A DNA stretch of 64,000 nucleotides from Eukaryota sp. TZLM1-RC (lineage: Eukaryota; Metamonada: BaSk clade). The translations under genes and the position numbers were made by a program. The stretch lies in the NCBI GenBank assembly GCA_040285825.1, contig JAUPSS010000004.1, positions 3,204,550 through 3,268,549 on the forward strand, read 5' to 3'. Each line of letters opens with the position of its first letter. Position 1 is the first letter of the stretch. Below are positions 20,780 to 32,109 of this stretch, in pieces. The notes beneath the pieces are model-generated. The model searched no databases and was not told the DNA's origin. It saw nothing but the letters and a program-made list of their open reading frames with translations.

Positions 20780-21091
20780 ATGGCTGGCCGTGGAAAAGGT
20801 GGAAAAGGTTTAGGTAAAGGTGGTGCCAAGCGCCATAGAAAGGTTCTTCGTGAAAACATCCAAGGTATTACTAAGCCTGCTATTCGTCGTCTTGCTCGCC
20901 GTGGTGGTGTCAAGCGTATCTCTGCACTTATCTATGATGAAACCCGTACTGTTCTCCGTACTTTCCTCGAAAACGTGATCCGTGACTCTGTTACTTATTG
21001 TGAACATGCCAGAAGGAAGACTGTTACTGCCATGGATGTTGTCTATGCTTTGAAACGTCATGGACGTGTTTTGTATGGTTTTGGTGTTTAG
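20780..21091 (+). CDS. Histone H4, copy 1
   Basis: 103 codons starting [20 protein letters not shown] with K5, K8, K12, K16 and K20 all present. The fold carries protist-like changes: [34 protein letters not shown] and an end RVLYGFGV. It is identical in protein to copy 2. Exons are absent, as in the other histone genes. A 3' stem-loop with a 5-bp stem follows. Confidence 0.97.
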   Translation: MAGRGKGGKGLGKGGAKRHRKVLRENIQGITKPAIRRLARRGGVKRISALIYDETRTVLRTFLENVIRDSVTYCEHARRKTVTAMDVVYALKRHGRVLYGFGV

Positions 21092-21104
21092 GTTTTCTTT
21101 TTTA

Positions 21105-21120
21105 AGTGTTTGTTAACACA
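21105..21120 (+). terminator. Histone 3' stem-loop, H4 copy 1
   Basis: AGTGTT TGTT AACACA: five pairs with a mismatched base pair at the foot and a UGUU loop; AATAAAC follows at once. It is the weakest of the eight loops. Confidence 0.65.
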
Positions 21121-21427
21121 ATAAACTTGCTTTTTTTCTCTAATGTTATATACAAATATCTATAGAGAAGAGTCAATGATCGTTCATTCATGATCGTAAA
21201 TTACCAAGCAGTGAAGGAGACCTCACAATGCGACTCAAAGAATGCCGAAGCTGTGGTAATGGGAATAGCAGTAGTTTTGAGCGGGTATTTACAAACTTAA
21301 TCACTATCAAAAATTCTGTTGCCTGCACAGTTCTTACTGCTACTGATCCATATCATTAATAATCTCTGGGCCCTGCTGATAGTAGCACATGCTTTCTGTT
21401 GATTATCCCACTACAAATGAATCTCAT

Positions 21428-23825
21428 ATGTCCGAATTTGAACAATCGGATGCACCATCATCTGTATGACATCTCAAACCTCATCTCAGCGCTTTCTTTC
21501 TGTTTTCTTTCAACATGGCAAACTTGGAGTCGCAACTTTCGATCTAGGAAGCAACGAACTTCTTGTAGTAGAAACACCAGAGACCACAGACTTTCCCAAT
21601 CTTACCCTATGTACGTGTCCTAGACTACTCATCTCAGTGAAGTTTCAAATAAACCCTACCACCGTCCTGTGCTCTTCATCTGCCAACGAACAACTTGTCT
21701 CTGTGTGCTCTGCTCCACTTAACGATGATCAAGATCACAGTGTTGATGTGGTAAGGCTCAAATCACAGGAGTTTTCCGTTAGTGGTGCTCTAAAGTATCT
21801 CAAGGAAACTGAATTTCTTGAACTTCCTAGTAGGATATTACCTGATGAAAGGTTGATCTCTCTGGCACATGTCATTGACTTTAACTCAGTGTCTCTAATG
21901 AGTGCACTATCTGGGTTACTATTCCATATTCAGAATAATGTATTGTTTTCCGAAACTCTTCGTGTTGCAAAGATATCTAATTTGTTATTGGAAGGGTCAA
22001 TGTTTATTGATTTAAATACGATGAAATCATTACAAATACTACCAAATAGATCTTCCTTACATACTACCTCGTTATTAGAAATGTTCTCTAATACCAACAC
22101 TCCAATGGGTATGTTTTCTCAATTATTAGAGTTTGTCTCATCTTAGGTAAAAGATTAATGGAAATTTGGTTTAATCGGCCATTAAATGATTCAGAAATAC
22201 TACAAAACAGGCAAAACATCATTGAATTGTTAAAATCTCCACATTTTCATCCCCTTATTACTCAATTAACTCAATCATTGAAAATGATCAAAGATTTGCC
22301 CAAAATCACTATTAAAATACGATCAAACAATGTGTCTGTCAAAGAATATCTTGGGTTACTTTCATCGTGTGTGGGCTTGAGTAACACTTCGCAAATACTT
22401 AATTCTGTCCATTTTGCGGATTGTAAATTATTTAGTGAACTACACTCTTTACTGCCAATATTTTGTGATGTTCACACATTGATTGATAATATCTTTGATG
22501 GACCAGAATCGTCTAAATCAGGAAGATTTTGTGCTCAGGTTGGGATTTCTGAACAACTTGACCAGTTAAAGTATAGTTATGAAACATTGGAAGATATTTT
22601 GACTCAAGCAGCTCACAATGAACTCAATGAATTACCTATAAGCTGCCCTGTTTCAAAGTTAAATGTGGTATACTACCCCCAATTAGGATATCTGGTTGCT
22701 GTTGATAATAGTGAAGCTTCAGAGGTTCCTGCGCATTTTGAACTTCAGTTTAGTACCTCTGATTTTCATTATTTTAAAACTTCAAAATGTAGAACTTTAG
22801 ATGAAGAAATGGGTGATATTCACGGCTCTATTATTGATACAGAGGCTGAAATAGAACGTGAACTTTTAGAATCACTAGCAGAATATGTTCCATCTTTACT
22901 TCAAAGTAGCAGTATTATTGCAGAAATTGATTGTCTTTTGGTAATGGCCAGCATAGCAGTTGAGAATAGATATTGCAAGCCAGAATTGGTAACTGACAAT
23001 GTGATTGAAATAACAGAAGGAAGGCATCCTTTAGCGGAATCTTGCTTGGATGTTTTTGTTCCAAATTCAACTAGGTTATCACCACATACACATTCAATGC
23101 AAGTTATTACTGGACCAAACTATAGTGGTAAAAGTATTTATCTTAAACAAATAGGTTTGATAGTGTTCATGGCCCAAATTGGATCTTTTGTTCCTGCAAA
23201 AAGTGCCAAAATTGGTTTAGTTGACTTAATTGACTCTAGAATCAGGACAGATGATTCAATGAATGTTGTTGAAAGTTCTTTCATTTTAGATTGTCAGCAA
23301 GTGGCTGGAATGTTGAAAAACGCAACGAATCGATCTTTGTTATTACTAGACGAATTCGGAAAGGGAAGTGATACAGTAGATGGAGCAGCTTTAATGGGTG
23401 GGATTTTAAATAGTTTTATTAAAAAGCAAGAAAATCCTTTCTTAATTGCAACCACCCACTTCACTGAATTAATAATGGGGAATTATTTACAAAAATCGCC
23501 TCGATTACAATTTCTAAGAATGGATGTGCATTCAGAAAAAGAAGAAACTTCTCCATTAGGACGAAAGATTTCCTATTTGTACAAAGTGGTCCCTGGGCAT
23601 AGTTATGATTCTTTTGCTCTACATTGCGCTTTACGGTCGGGGTTACCAGAAGATATTGTCAATCGGGCTAGTGAACTATCTCACTCTTTCAGACACAATC
23701 ACACTATTCAACCCTTAACTTCTCAAAAACCGAAGTGTTTGAAAATTTGCTCTGCGTTATTGGATTTTGATCTCGAAAAGGGGAAAATCAATGATTTTAT
23801 ACGATCACTATCTACTTTAAAATGA
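21428..23825 (+). CDS. MSH5: MSH5, meiotic MutS homologue
   Basis: MSH5 pairs with MSH4 to stabilise meiotic recombination intermediates. The sequence has an N-terminal connector-like part (FLSVFFQHGKLGVATFD), the clamp/lever region, and a C-terminal ATPase with VFVPNST, Walker A GPNYSGKSIYLKQIGLI, GSFVPAKSAKIGLVD and Walker B LLLLDEFGKGSDTVDG. The spacing and FVPNST fit MSH5 rather than MSH4 or MSH2. A 38-nt intron (22109-22146) is required to join the two halves at NTPMG-KRLMEIW. A further 26-nt intron (21464-21489) would give a start at 21428 (MSEFEQSDAPSS) and 777 residues; otherwise the ATG at 21466 starts a 773-residue form. Confidence 0.88.
22109..22146 (+). other. 38-nt intron in MSH5
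   Basis: Begins GTATGT and ends CTTAG. It restores the frame at a conserved MutS position (TPMG followed by KRLMEIWFNRP). Confidence 0.88.
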
Positions 23826-24084
23826 GATGTATTTTATTTAAAGAGAATAGTGTATTTATGGAATGTTCGGAAGGTCAACTGTTGGTATTGTTTCTCCTTT
23901 TTGCAAATACAATAATGATTACTCCCTGAGTATACATGAACCATTAACTAACTCTTCCCCAGATGTATTTCCTTTTTGTTGAGAAATTGCAAATAAAATA
24001 AAAGCTCGTTTCACCGGAAAAGTCAAAATTTATAGTGTTTTGATTTCAAAGAATTATCCAGGTTTTGCTTATGCTCATCACAGA

Positions 24085-24121
24085 TATTTGATATTTGATA
24101 TTTGATATTTGATATTTGATC
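24085..24121. repeat. GATATTT tandem repeat
   Basis: Five or so copies of a 7-bp unit, directly abutting the 3' end of the minus-strand element D3. Confidence 0.85.
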
Positions 24122-24366
24122 AGTATTTATTGAATTTGCACACTTAATTAAATTATCTCATAACTAATGGGACGACTATCATTGAACCAAGATTTCCTCT
24201 ACAACATCTTGATCTGCTTGCTGTCTAGCTAAAGCTTCTCTTATTTGATCAGTCCAATCACAGTAAATATCACCTCTATCATCAGCATCAAAATTATTCA
24301 ATGAGAGTGTTTCTCTTGGCAAAGGCTCCTTAATACAATAGATTCTTGCGTTTCTTGCCATGTTAG
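24122..24366 (-). mobile_element. Non-LTR family-D remnant with internal deletion, D3
   Basis: The minus-strand frame encodes KEPLPRETLSLNNFDADDRG, DIYCDWTDQ and then jumps to IREALARQQADQD and EILVQ with the family-D 3' tail. Relative to 48427-50165 about 330 bp between DW and IRE are missing while the frame is kept open. Confidence 0.75.
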
Positions 24367-24492
24367 AAATCAAAAAAATGAAAATGGAATTAATCCTCAG
24401 TTAACAATGAATGACACTCATGTTTGTCATTCAACTGACAGATTAAACCCTTATCTCCAATCTTGTTTCGTCCACACATCAATTGTTCAACA

Positions 24493-26232
24493 ATGTCACA
24501 CAGTGTATCGGATGTACCCACCACGCCTTTTGCAGACCAGTGCCCTGGCACTTCAGGCCTGAGAAAGAAGGTACCTATCTTTCAACAGAAAAACTACTCT
24601 GAAAACTTTATCCACTCGATATTTGCATGTCCCGCTCTTCGAGAGAGAGTAGCTGGATCTAGTATCGTTATCGGTTCTGATGGACGCTACTACAGTTCTG
24701 ATGTAATCAAGACTGCCATAAAGATCGCCGCAGCCCACGGTGTAGAACACATCTACGTTGCTCAACACGGCCTACTCTCCACGCCTGCATGTTCCATTTT
24801 CATCCGCAAGCATAAGCTGTTTGGAGGACTCTTGGTCACAGCTAGTCATAACCCAGGTGGTCCCGACGCTGATCTAGGAATAAAATGGAACGCAGAAGCT
24901 GGTCAGCCAGCTCCCCTCACAATAACTGAATCGATATTTGAAACATCAAAGTCGCTCTGTCATTACAAGATCGTCCAAGATCTAGACGTTGATCTTTCCA
25001 CAATTGCCCAAACCTCTTTCACCATCAAGGACACCAGCGAGGGAAGAGAAAATACCTGTGTTGTTGACGTTTTTGATGGCGTTGAGGGTTATATCTCAAC
25101 AATGAAGACCATCTTCAACTTTGAAGAAATGAAAGAGCTCATCACCCAGTTTGGCTTCAACCTCTGTTTAGACCCTATGCATGGGGTTGGTGCCCCTTAC
25201 GTCAAGAAGATTGCTGAATTACTTGGACTAGGGGACAAGAGCATCATTCATAGCACCTCTGATCCTTCATTCGGAGGTCTCCACCCCGATCCCAATCTGG
25301 TCTGGGCCACGGATTTAGTCAAGATTGCCATTGAGGAGCAAAAGGTGGATCTTGGGTTTGCGCTTGATGGAGACGCTGACAGTTTGTGAATATTTCTTCA
25401 ACTTATTTCAGGAAATCTCATTCTTTCTCGAGGACATTTCGTAAGCCCTTGTGATTCTGTGGCTGTTTTGGCCTTGTTTTCCCGCCATTTACCCCAATTT
25501 AGTGGTTCTAACCCTCTCACAGGTGTAGCTCGTTCTATGCCCACCTCTGCCATGCTGGACGATGTCGCTCAGCATCTTGGTATCTCCAGCTACACTGTTC
25601 CCACTGGATGGAAGTTCTTTTGCAACCTGATGGATGAAGGAAAGGTCCAGCTATGTGGCGAGGAGTCCTTTGGCTGTAGCTCCAATCTTCATAGAGAAAA
25701 AGATGGGTGTTGGAAGATCCTCTCCATGCTGCAGATCTGCTTGGCTAAATCCAAAGAGACTGGCCAAAAAGTGTTGCCTTTTGAACTTTGCAGGGAAATG
25801 TGGGGTGTGGTTGGACGTCGAGCTTTCCAGCGCCTCGACTATGAGGAATTAGAGACGGAGCTTGCTAATCAAGTGTTCTCGCAACTTTACTCTGTTTGTA
25901 ATTCTTTTCCTTCATCAGGTCTTTCCATTCCTGCTCCTCATGGGACGTTGAGGAAAGCAGAAGATTGGACATTTATAGATGAAGAAGGCAATGCTATTCC
26001 AAAACAGGGAATCTACTTCCTTTTTACTGATACTTCACGAGTAGTTTTTAGAAAGTCTGGTACAGGTTCCACGGGTGCCACAATCAGAATCTATTTGGAA
26101 CGTAAAGTCGAGGACTCTGATGACGTGGAGCGGCCTACAGCTGAATTGGTGGAAAAATTGAAACAATTTGCCGTAGAAATTAGTCAGATTGAGAAAATTA
26201 CTGGCAGAAGTGAACCTACTGTCATTACTTAG
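24493..26232 (+). CDS. Phosphoglucomutase
   Basis: Interconverts glucose 1-phosphate and glucose 6-phosphate in the cytosol. Exons 24493-25381 and 25412-26232 join across a 30-nt intron (GTTTGTG..TTCAG) and give 569 residues, the normal alpha-phosphohexomutase length. The active-site serine loop is TASHNPGGPDADLGIKWN, the metal loop GDADR is completed by splicing, the sugar-binding loop is CGEESFG, and the phosphate-binding loop is SGTGSTGATIRIYLE. Several residues in the DAD and STG positions vary slightly from the most common PGM1 sequences. The ATG at 24493 is the first in the frame; upstream there is only TTG. Confidence 0.93.
25382..25411 (+). other. 30-nt intron in phosphoglucomutase
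   Basis: Begins GTTTGTG, ends TTTCAG, with TTCAAC inside. Splicing rebuilds the Mg-binding DGDADRN loop. Confidence 0.9.
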
Positions 26233-28003
26233 ATTAGTTTGCGTATGTATTTATGTTGTTGTTTGTATAAATCCACTGGTACATGTCTCAAAACCATGGA
26301 CATTACATCACATTACATGTCTCGATCCATGCAATGAAACATTGTTTGAAGGTTATTTAGTTAACCATGTTTTGTTTTGCTTGAAACCAAAGCTCATCTT
26401 TCTGAAAACACAACAACTCGGCACGTGTTTATGGCGGAGCAGCAGTTTTATACTGTTTTATGCTGCTTTTGAGTAACTTTTGATTCCTGAACAACATCAA
26501 ATTGGCGTAGTTTATTCCTCTCTGTCCTTCACATAAATCATTGACTAGTACATCATGTCAAACTAACATTTATTACAAAACAAAATTGTAAATTGTAAAC
26601 AAGATTTCCGTGATGATAGGGATCTGAAAGAAGCTGTTCAAGATCTATCTGTCAAAGATGGGTTGTCTTGTTGGGGCCAATGGATTGTGTGAAGTAAGAG
26701 AATTGAGATTCAGTATGAGGTGTTCAACAGCGGTGTTCCAACACACACACACAAAACACGTGCTTTTGTACAAAAAATCTACTTGGGTTGATACAACTAA
26801 TTGATATCTTCTTCAAGTTCAACAACAACAACTACTACAACAATTTAGAACAACAACTTTTTTTCAAAAATACCCGACAGTTGGCTGATTAAAAAAATAT
26901 AATCGCTGTAACATATTGATTTGATATGGTAAATTCTGCATAACAGTAGTATTAAATATTTGATTTTAGCAATGGCTCTTAACAGCACGAATTTCTTGCT
27001 ATAGTTGAAACAATAGCCCTAACAACATCATGTAATGATAAACGACAAGTATTGAATTTGGGACAATTTGGGACGCAAAATGAGCTGTGGTGAAATGGTA
27101 CAAATGCAGCTTTCATTGTGGACACATAGCCTAAATTTTCGTGGCACAATGATTACAAAAAGTGATGAATCTGATGACTGATTCCCACATACACCTTTTT
27201 CTCATAATAATGAATGATAGTCTTGATCTAAGATAGCCGAGGTGCATATATTTTCAAAAAGCTCACCTTGATTTATATTGACGATTCTCCTAAAAACCAA
27301 CTAATAATACGAATCGCATCGGTAGTTTTAAATAACCCAAATTGTTTAATCAAATTTATTATTTCACGTCCCATATTGAAATTTAATACACAATATTTGA
27401 ACGTCTTACATCGTTTTACATCAAAAAATCGTGAACGATTTTTGACCTTATTTTTGACCTGTAAATATATTAACTCGCAACTAATTATCATTTATTGTTT
27501 CCTAGTAATAATCAGCTGGATTTGCTTCAATTGTTAAAACAATTGAACAAGAATACAAACGTTCAGGCAGACAAAAGGTCCAAAAAATCAGCAGACTAAA
27601 AAAAGACTAAAAAAAAGGAGTCAATTGTGACAAGCTTGGCACGTAAAAAACAATGTGATTTATTGTTTCCTAATAATGATAGAAAAGCATCGTTGAAGCC
27701 CGTAAACTATAATTTAGTAGTTGGGTTAGAGTTGTTACCCACCCAATGAGAAGCTTATGTAAGTGGATATTGAGGTGTATACTTCAGTTTACATTGTACA
27801 TCCTTCCAAAGCAGAGAATCTATAGAAATCTCAAACATTGAAGATGCATGAGATGTCTATTCGTTTGGAGATAAAGAACCAGAAGCAGAATGCGTTGATG
27901 AATGAGAGTCATCACTATTGGTTTCTTCAGAGTCAGAAAAAGGAGCAAAAAGCTTGGACGTAAGGTCTCTGAGAAGGTTTGCTGACTAGGGTTCTGGGGA
28001 AGA
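26233..28003. other. Intergenic, no clear gene
   Basis: AT-rich. A 90-codon frame at 27268-27537 shows no known motif. An acidic Ser-rich minus-strand frame (DSEETNSDDSHSSTHSASGS near 27860-27960) may be a gene remnant. A short CA repeat lies near 26740. Nothing firm. Confidence 0.35.
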
Positions 28004-28540
28004 GTGTCAAAGGCTGTTCAGGGTGAAGAAGCTATCAGCATGTCAAACATCTCTTGGCGAGATTCTCTTGACACCCTACATTCTTCTAACGTCATGCAGC
28101 AAAGCGAGAAAAAGGATAACGAGGTACCGGACCCACCTGTTCTTCACAGAACCGCAGAGCTCTTCCTTCGTGCTCCTCAGTCCGGAACAGTCGTTTTCTA
28201 TTACAGGAATAAACGAAAGGTCAAAGCCTCGGTTTCCGAACAAAATCGTCGTTCTGATCCTTCCGTGGGAGGGGAAGGGGCAGGTAAGGATTGCACTTTT
28301 TTGAGTCATCATGTAAGTCATGACATGGGTGCTGTTGAATCAGCCATGGTTATAATCACTTTACATATGGGATGTTTTTCTTGTTTCTGTTTTGTTTTAA
28401 ATTTTTATTTTGATGTTTTTGAGTTTGTTGATTTTTATGGTTTAGGTACTTGCACTTTACATATTGGATGCTTTTCTTGTTTCTGTTTTCTTCTATCTTG
28501 TTGTTATTTTGATGATTATTACAGTGAACCTTTTTCCAAA
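28004..28540 (+). mobile_element. Family-G element 5' part, copy G1
   Basis: The frame (MSNISWRDSL.., SGTVVFYYRNKRKVKA, NRRSD, HHVSHD, GAVESAMV) is repeated on the minus strand at 58415-59180. It contains two tandem Cys/Phe-rich segments beginning TLHMGCFSCFCFVLN and TLHIGCFSCFCFLLS. It then switches abruptly to family-C sequence at about 28541, so this copy is chimeric. Confidence 0.6.
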
Positions 28541-28812
28541 ATGTCCACCCAACAGCTTGTAAAATACAATAAATATCCATTTGTATTTTCTTTAATTGGG
28601 TCACTTGCTCCCACGGCTATACGTTTTTCAGCAAATTTTGAAACGATTGTAAAGAGAAGAACCAACAGAAAATTCAACAGATTGTTTTGTCAGAATAGAA
28701 TTGTGTTTTCAATTTTGAAGGGGATGTTGAAGATGATTTCTGATGCTTTGCTTTCTCTTGGATTTCACTATGAGAGAGTTGCATCTAGTTGTTTTGTTTT
28801 GAGAGAGATGGA
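28541..28812 (+). mobile_element. Family-C non-LTR fragment, copy C3
   Basis: In the same frame as G1 the sequence becomes KYNKYPFVFSLIGSLAPTA and RFSANFETIVKRRTNRKF, the C-terminal part of family C. It ends at EMD, where composite element A3 begins, so the last codons and tail were cut off by that insertion. Confidence 0.75.
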
Positions 28813-30640
28813 CTCTGGGCTCCTGAGGCAGCTCGCTACTACCATTCCTCTCAACAAACCTTTTCTTTGTTGAACATTCGACAGAAATCGGAAATTGTCG
28901 AATGTTTCTCAAGGACTTCGAAAAACTTCTTTACTCTTTAATTTTGTTGTACTGGGCTCTAGGCTGTATTGAGGTCAAAAATGAATCTGTTCGAATTTGG
29001 GATAGTGTTGAAGGTTCCTGTTGCAGCCTTTTTTGATAATCTATGCCGTCCATAGAACGATCCCTAGAGTTTTGAGAGGGAGGTAAGCGATAACGGTGAG
29101 ATTGTGGGAAATGGTCAGGACAGAAGGCACCTTGACCAGACCACCAAGATGGTGTAATCGATGAGGACCTAAACATTGTGCTGAAGTAAAACAAAGACAG
29201 TGGTTAAATTGAAAATATTGAGACGAATGTTGAGAATAAGGTAAGTGAGAAGGGTGAGAGCCAAAAGCGGGACGCGTTCTGGAAAAATGGGAGTATCCTG
29301 TGTAGGGACTTGAGTCACTGGGATAATTCGTTGAAGCTTTAGGGAGATTTTGGCAATATGATTTTAGAACAAAAGTTCGTAATTCAATTTAATTCAATTT
29401 AAATTGAAGTGTCCGTCAACAAGAAAACGGAAAACTCAATGATCATAATAAACAAAGGTTATTTCAGCATCTCTGAAAAATACGCTTCGTTATGTGGGTT
29501 GAATTCCTTTGAAATCAGTGGTGGGTTCACCGATGCCTGTGAATTGAATCACAATATTGATTTCTTATCTAAATTCCCATCAATGTTTGCTGCCAGGAGT
29601 TAACAGTTTATCGAATTTCTTGGGTAAAGGGTTTGTTCAAATAAAAAACATAAAATAAAAAAAATAAAATCTTCATCTTGCTGTTGTGAAATTACAGAAG
29701 TCTGTTCTTATTGGTTTTGAAGACCTGGATTTTTCTAAACGACTTAGTGTGACTAAGATTAATAATCCCATCTTTGCTGCCTTTTTATCAGACATCCAGA
29801 ACTGTACTAGTTTAATATCTCAGCAAACAAGGCCATTTGGTCTTCACTTAACAAATGAAGCATGTAAACAAAACATGCGGTTGAGATTGGGGCTGTATCC
29901 AAGTGGTCTTTTGGATAATTCTGGTTGTATTTGTAACGAACAACCTACTGCCAATTTCCGTCATATTGTTAGTTGTAAGAAATTTCTTCAATATTGGTCT
30001 GTTCTTCATAATGCCGTTCGTGATGTGACATATGAGATGTTCAAGTGTTACAATTTTAGTTGCAAAGTAGAACCTTTGTTGAAGCATTATAGTGATAATA
30101 ATGTGTTTAATTCACGTCGAGGTGATTTAATTGCTCCTTTTGTGGATTCCTCTCAAGTTGTTGTTGATTTCACTACAGTTGATCCCTTTGCTTTTGTTTA
30201 TCGTGATGATGTTTTACTTAGTACTAATGATCATTTAAACAAGGCAGAAGATCGTAAGAGAGATAAATATACTGAGATATTAAATGATTTAAATAAGAAT
30301 CTTTACTCGAAGTTTTCGTTTGTTCCTTTTGCCTTTTCGATTTTTGGCAACATTGGACAATCCGCCTTGAATTTCATCAATGATTTTGGTAAGTTATGTC
30401 GTTCAAGTGGTAAGAATTTTGCAGGGAATTTATGGAAGAATCGTATCATTTTCGCTTTGTACAGAAGTGTTCCCAAGTACTTGAGTTTAATGATGTCCAA
30501 ACTTTATAAGGATTCATCAAGAGTTGGCGTGGAGAATTTAGTTTCTTATGTGTTTTAGTTTGTTTTGTTTTTATTTGATTCTTCGTAGAAAATAGTTGTT
30601 AAAATATATTATTTCTTTAAAAATAACTATATAATAACTG
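28813..30640 (+). mobile_element. Composite non-LTR insertion A3
   Basis: Second copy of the 1.8-kb composite at 16492-18300. The two differ by scattered substitutions, and their 3' ends diverge after GTAGAAAATA. It sits inside the family-C fragment C3. Confidence 0.8.
29686..30558 (+). CDS. Non-LTR element C-terminal protein, copy in A3
   Basis: The frame of 290 codons is open and closely matches 17362-18258: thumb-like start KLQKSVLIGFEDLDF, zinc knuckle CICNEQPTANFRHIVSC, NAVRDVTYEMFKCYN, endonuclease core RRGDLIAP..VVDFTTVDP..KRDKY and FSIFGNIGQSALNFINDFG. It lacks the reverse transcriptase and is not a complete element. An ATG is not certain; the frame is open from the A-rich seam. Confidence 0.7.
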   Translation: MKLQKSVLIGFEDLDFSKRLSVTKINNPIFAAFLSDIQNCTSLISQQTRPFGLHLTNEACKQNMRLRLGLYPSGLLDNSGCICNEQPTANFRHIVSCKKFLQYWSVLHNAVRDVTYEMFKCYNFSCKVEPLLKHYSDNNVFNSRRGDLIAPFVDSSQVVVDFTTVDPFAFVYRDDVLLSTNDHLNKAEDRKRDKYTEILNDLNKNLYSKFSFVPFAFSIFGNIGQSALNFINDFGKLCRSSGKNFAGNLWKNRIIFALYRSVPKYLSLMMSKLYKDSSRVGVENLVSYVF

Positions 30641-30672
30641 CTGATCCAATAAGTGTGTTTTCCCATCCTTTT

Positions 30673-30739
30673 ATCCGACATAAGTCGGATTTAAGTAGGC
30701 CGACCGCATATAAATCGGCGACCTGCCGGCTGTTAGGTC
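30673..30739. other. Cluster of three short hairpins
   Basis: ATCCGAC ATAA GTCGGAT (30673-30690), GCCGA/TCGGC (30699-30719) and GACCT/AGGTC (30720-30739) follow each other closely in a GC-rich island about 150 bp upstream of the gamma-glutamyl hydrolase gene. TATAAA lies in the second loop. Function unknown. Confidence 0.5.
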
Positions 30740-30892
30740 AAAGATTTTCTGACAGGTCGTTTTTCTGACACTGATTCGTGTAACTTATCGTTGTTTTTGA
30801 GGAACGAGTAATGGAAATTTCCCATCCTCCTCATCCAATCTCAGCCTACATCCATTTATTGGATTGCATTGTTTTAGACTTTATCTGTAAGA

Positions 30893-31829
30893 ATGCGTGT
30901 ATTTTTATTATTTGTACTACCGTTGTTCTGTATAATATTAACAGTCTCTGCTGAACATGTTCCTGTTATCGGTGTTCTTAGCCATCCTTCTTTGCCTCAA
31001 CTAGAACACTTTGGCTCTTACTACATTGCTAGCTCCTACATTAAATGGATTGAACTAGGTGGTAGCAGGGCAGTTCCCATACAGTACTCTTGGAGCGACA
31101 ATGATATCATTTCATCAATGCAAAAATTAGATGGTATTTTTCTTCCTGGAGGTGAAGACTCTCATGACCTTCAACATAAGGCTTGTGTTATATACAACGA
31201 AGCAACCCGTTTAAATAGGAAAAGACCGTTTGTACTGTTTGGTACTTGTCTAGGTTTTGAGCAAATGGCTGTTTGTGAGGGAGCCAAGTTGGATGTATTC
31301 AACGCTAACGACATATCCCTGAACTTGCAATTTACAACCATAGGATACAATTCTAGATTGTTTGAAGGTATTAGCCAACAATTGTTATCTTCAGTACAAA
31401 AAAACAACATAACGTTCAATAATCATAGATTAGGAGTGTCTATGACAGAGTTTATGAGAAGTGGAATGGATAGCAAATATATCCTTGTCACATTCAACAG
31501 TGATCGGAATGGTTTGAAGTTTGTTTCTGCATTCGAACACAAGAAGTTCCCCTTCTTTGCTGGTTTGTCTTCATGCCCTAACACTTATGCTAGTACAGTT
31601 TCATCCAGAAAAACCCATTTACGAGTTTGACAACAGTCAAAGTGTTCCCCATGATCAGGATTCTGTTCTACTTGGCCAGCATTTCTCCAATATACTTACT
31701 AAGCATGCGAGGAATGCCCAGGGAAGTATGACATCAAGGGAGGCCGAAATTTACTCATTCAATAGACTACAGGCATCTTATACATTTAATATTTTTTCTT
31801 ACTTTGGCCAGTGTTATTTTTTCAACTAG
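30893..31829 (+). CDS. GGH: Gamma-glutamyl hydrolase
   Basis: This enzyme removes polyglutamate from folates in the lysosome or outside the cell. Exons 30893-31562 and 31594-31829 give 301 residues. A signal peptide (MRVFLLFVLPLFCIILTVSA) is followed by PVIGVLSHP and YIKWIELGGSRAVPI, the nucleophile elbow FGTCLGFEQMA and, after splicing of a 31-nt intron, VQFHPEKPIYEF with the catalytic His. Order, length and motifs fit class I amidotransferase-fold GGH proteins. Without splicing the catalytic His would be in a different frame, so the intron is well supported. Confidence 0.92.
31563..31593 (+). other. 31-nt intron in GGH
   Basis: Begins GTTTGTC, ends TGCTAG, with CCTAAC near the acceptor as a possible branch site. 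Splicing restores FFAVQFHPEK. Confidence 0.88.
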
Positions 31830-32109
31830 ATTCTAAAAAATTTCACATATTTGTGTTTTAAATCAGAACAGTCTGTATATATTATATGTTTATATTTATC
31901 AATTTTAGTGTTTTCAGCCACAGACATGATCATGAATTTATCTCGACCGATCTGGCAAGTTTGGCGAACGGTATGCAAAACGTTCGGCTCTCTGATAACT
32001 TAGATAAAGCCACATTGTGTAGAATCAAACAATGTCAGGGAAACCACTTTTCAGTCAAAATTCACCTTGATTGTTGCTATTTTTACACATGCAAGGTCTC
32101 TCAAATTCG

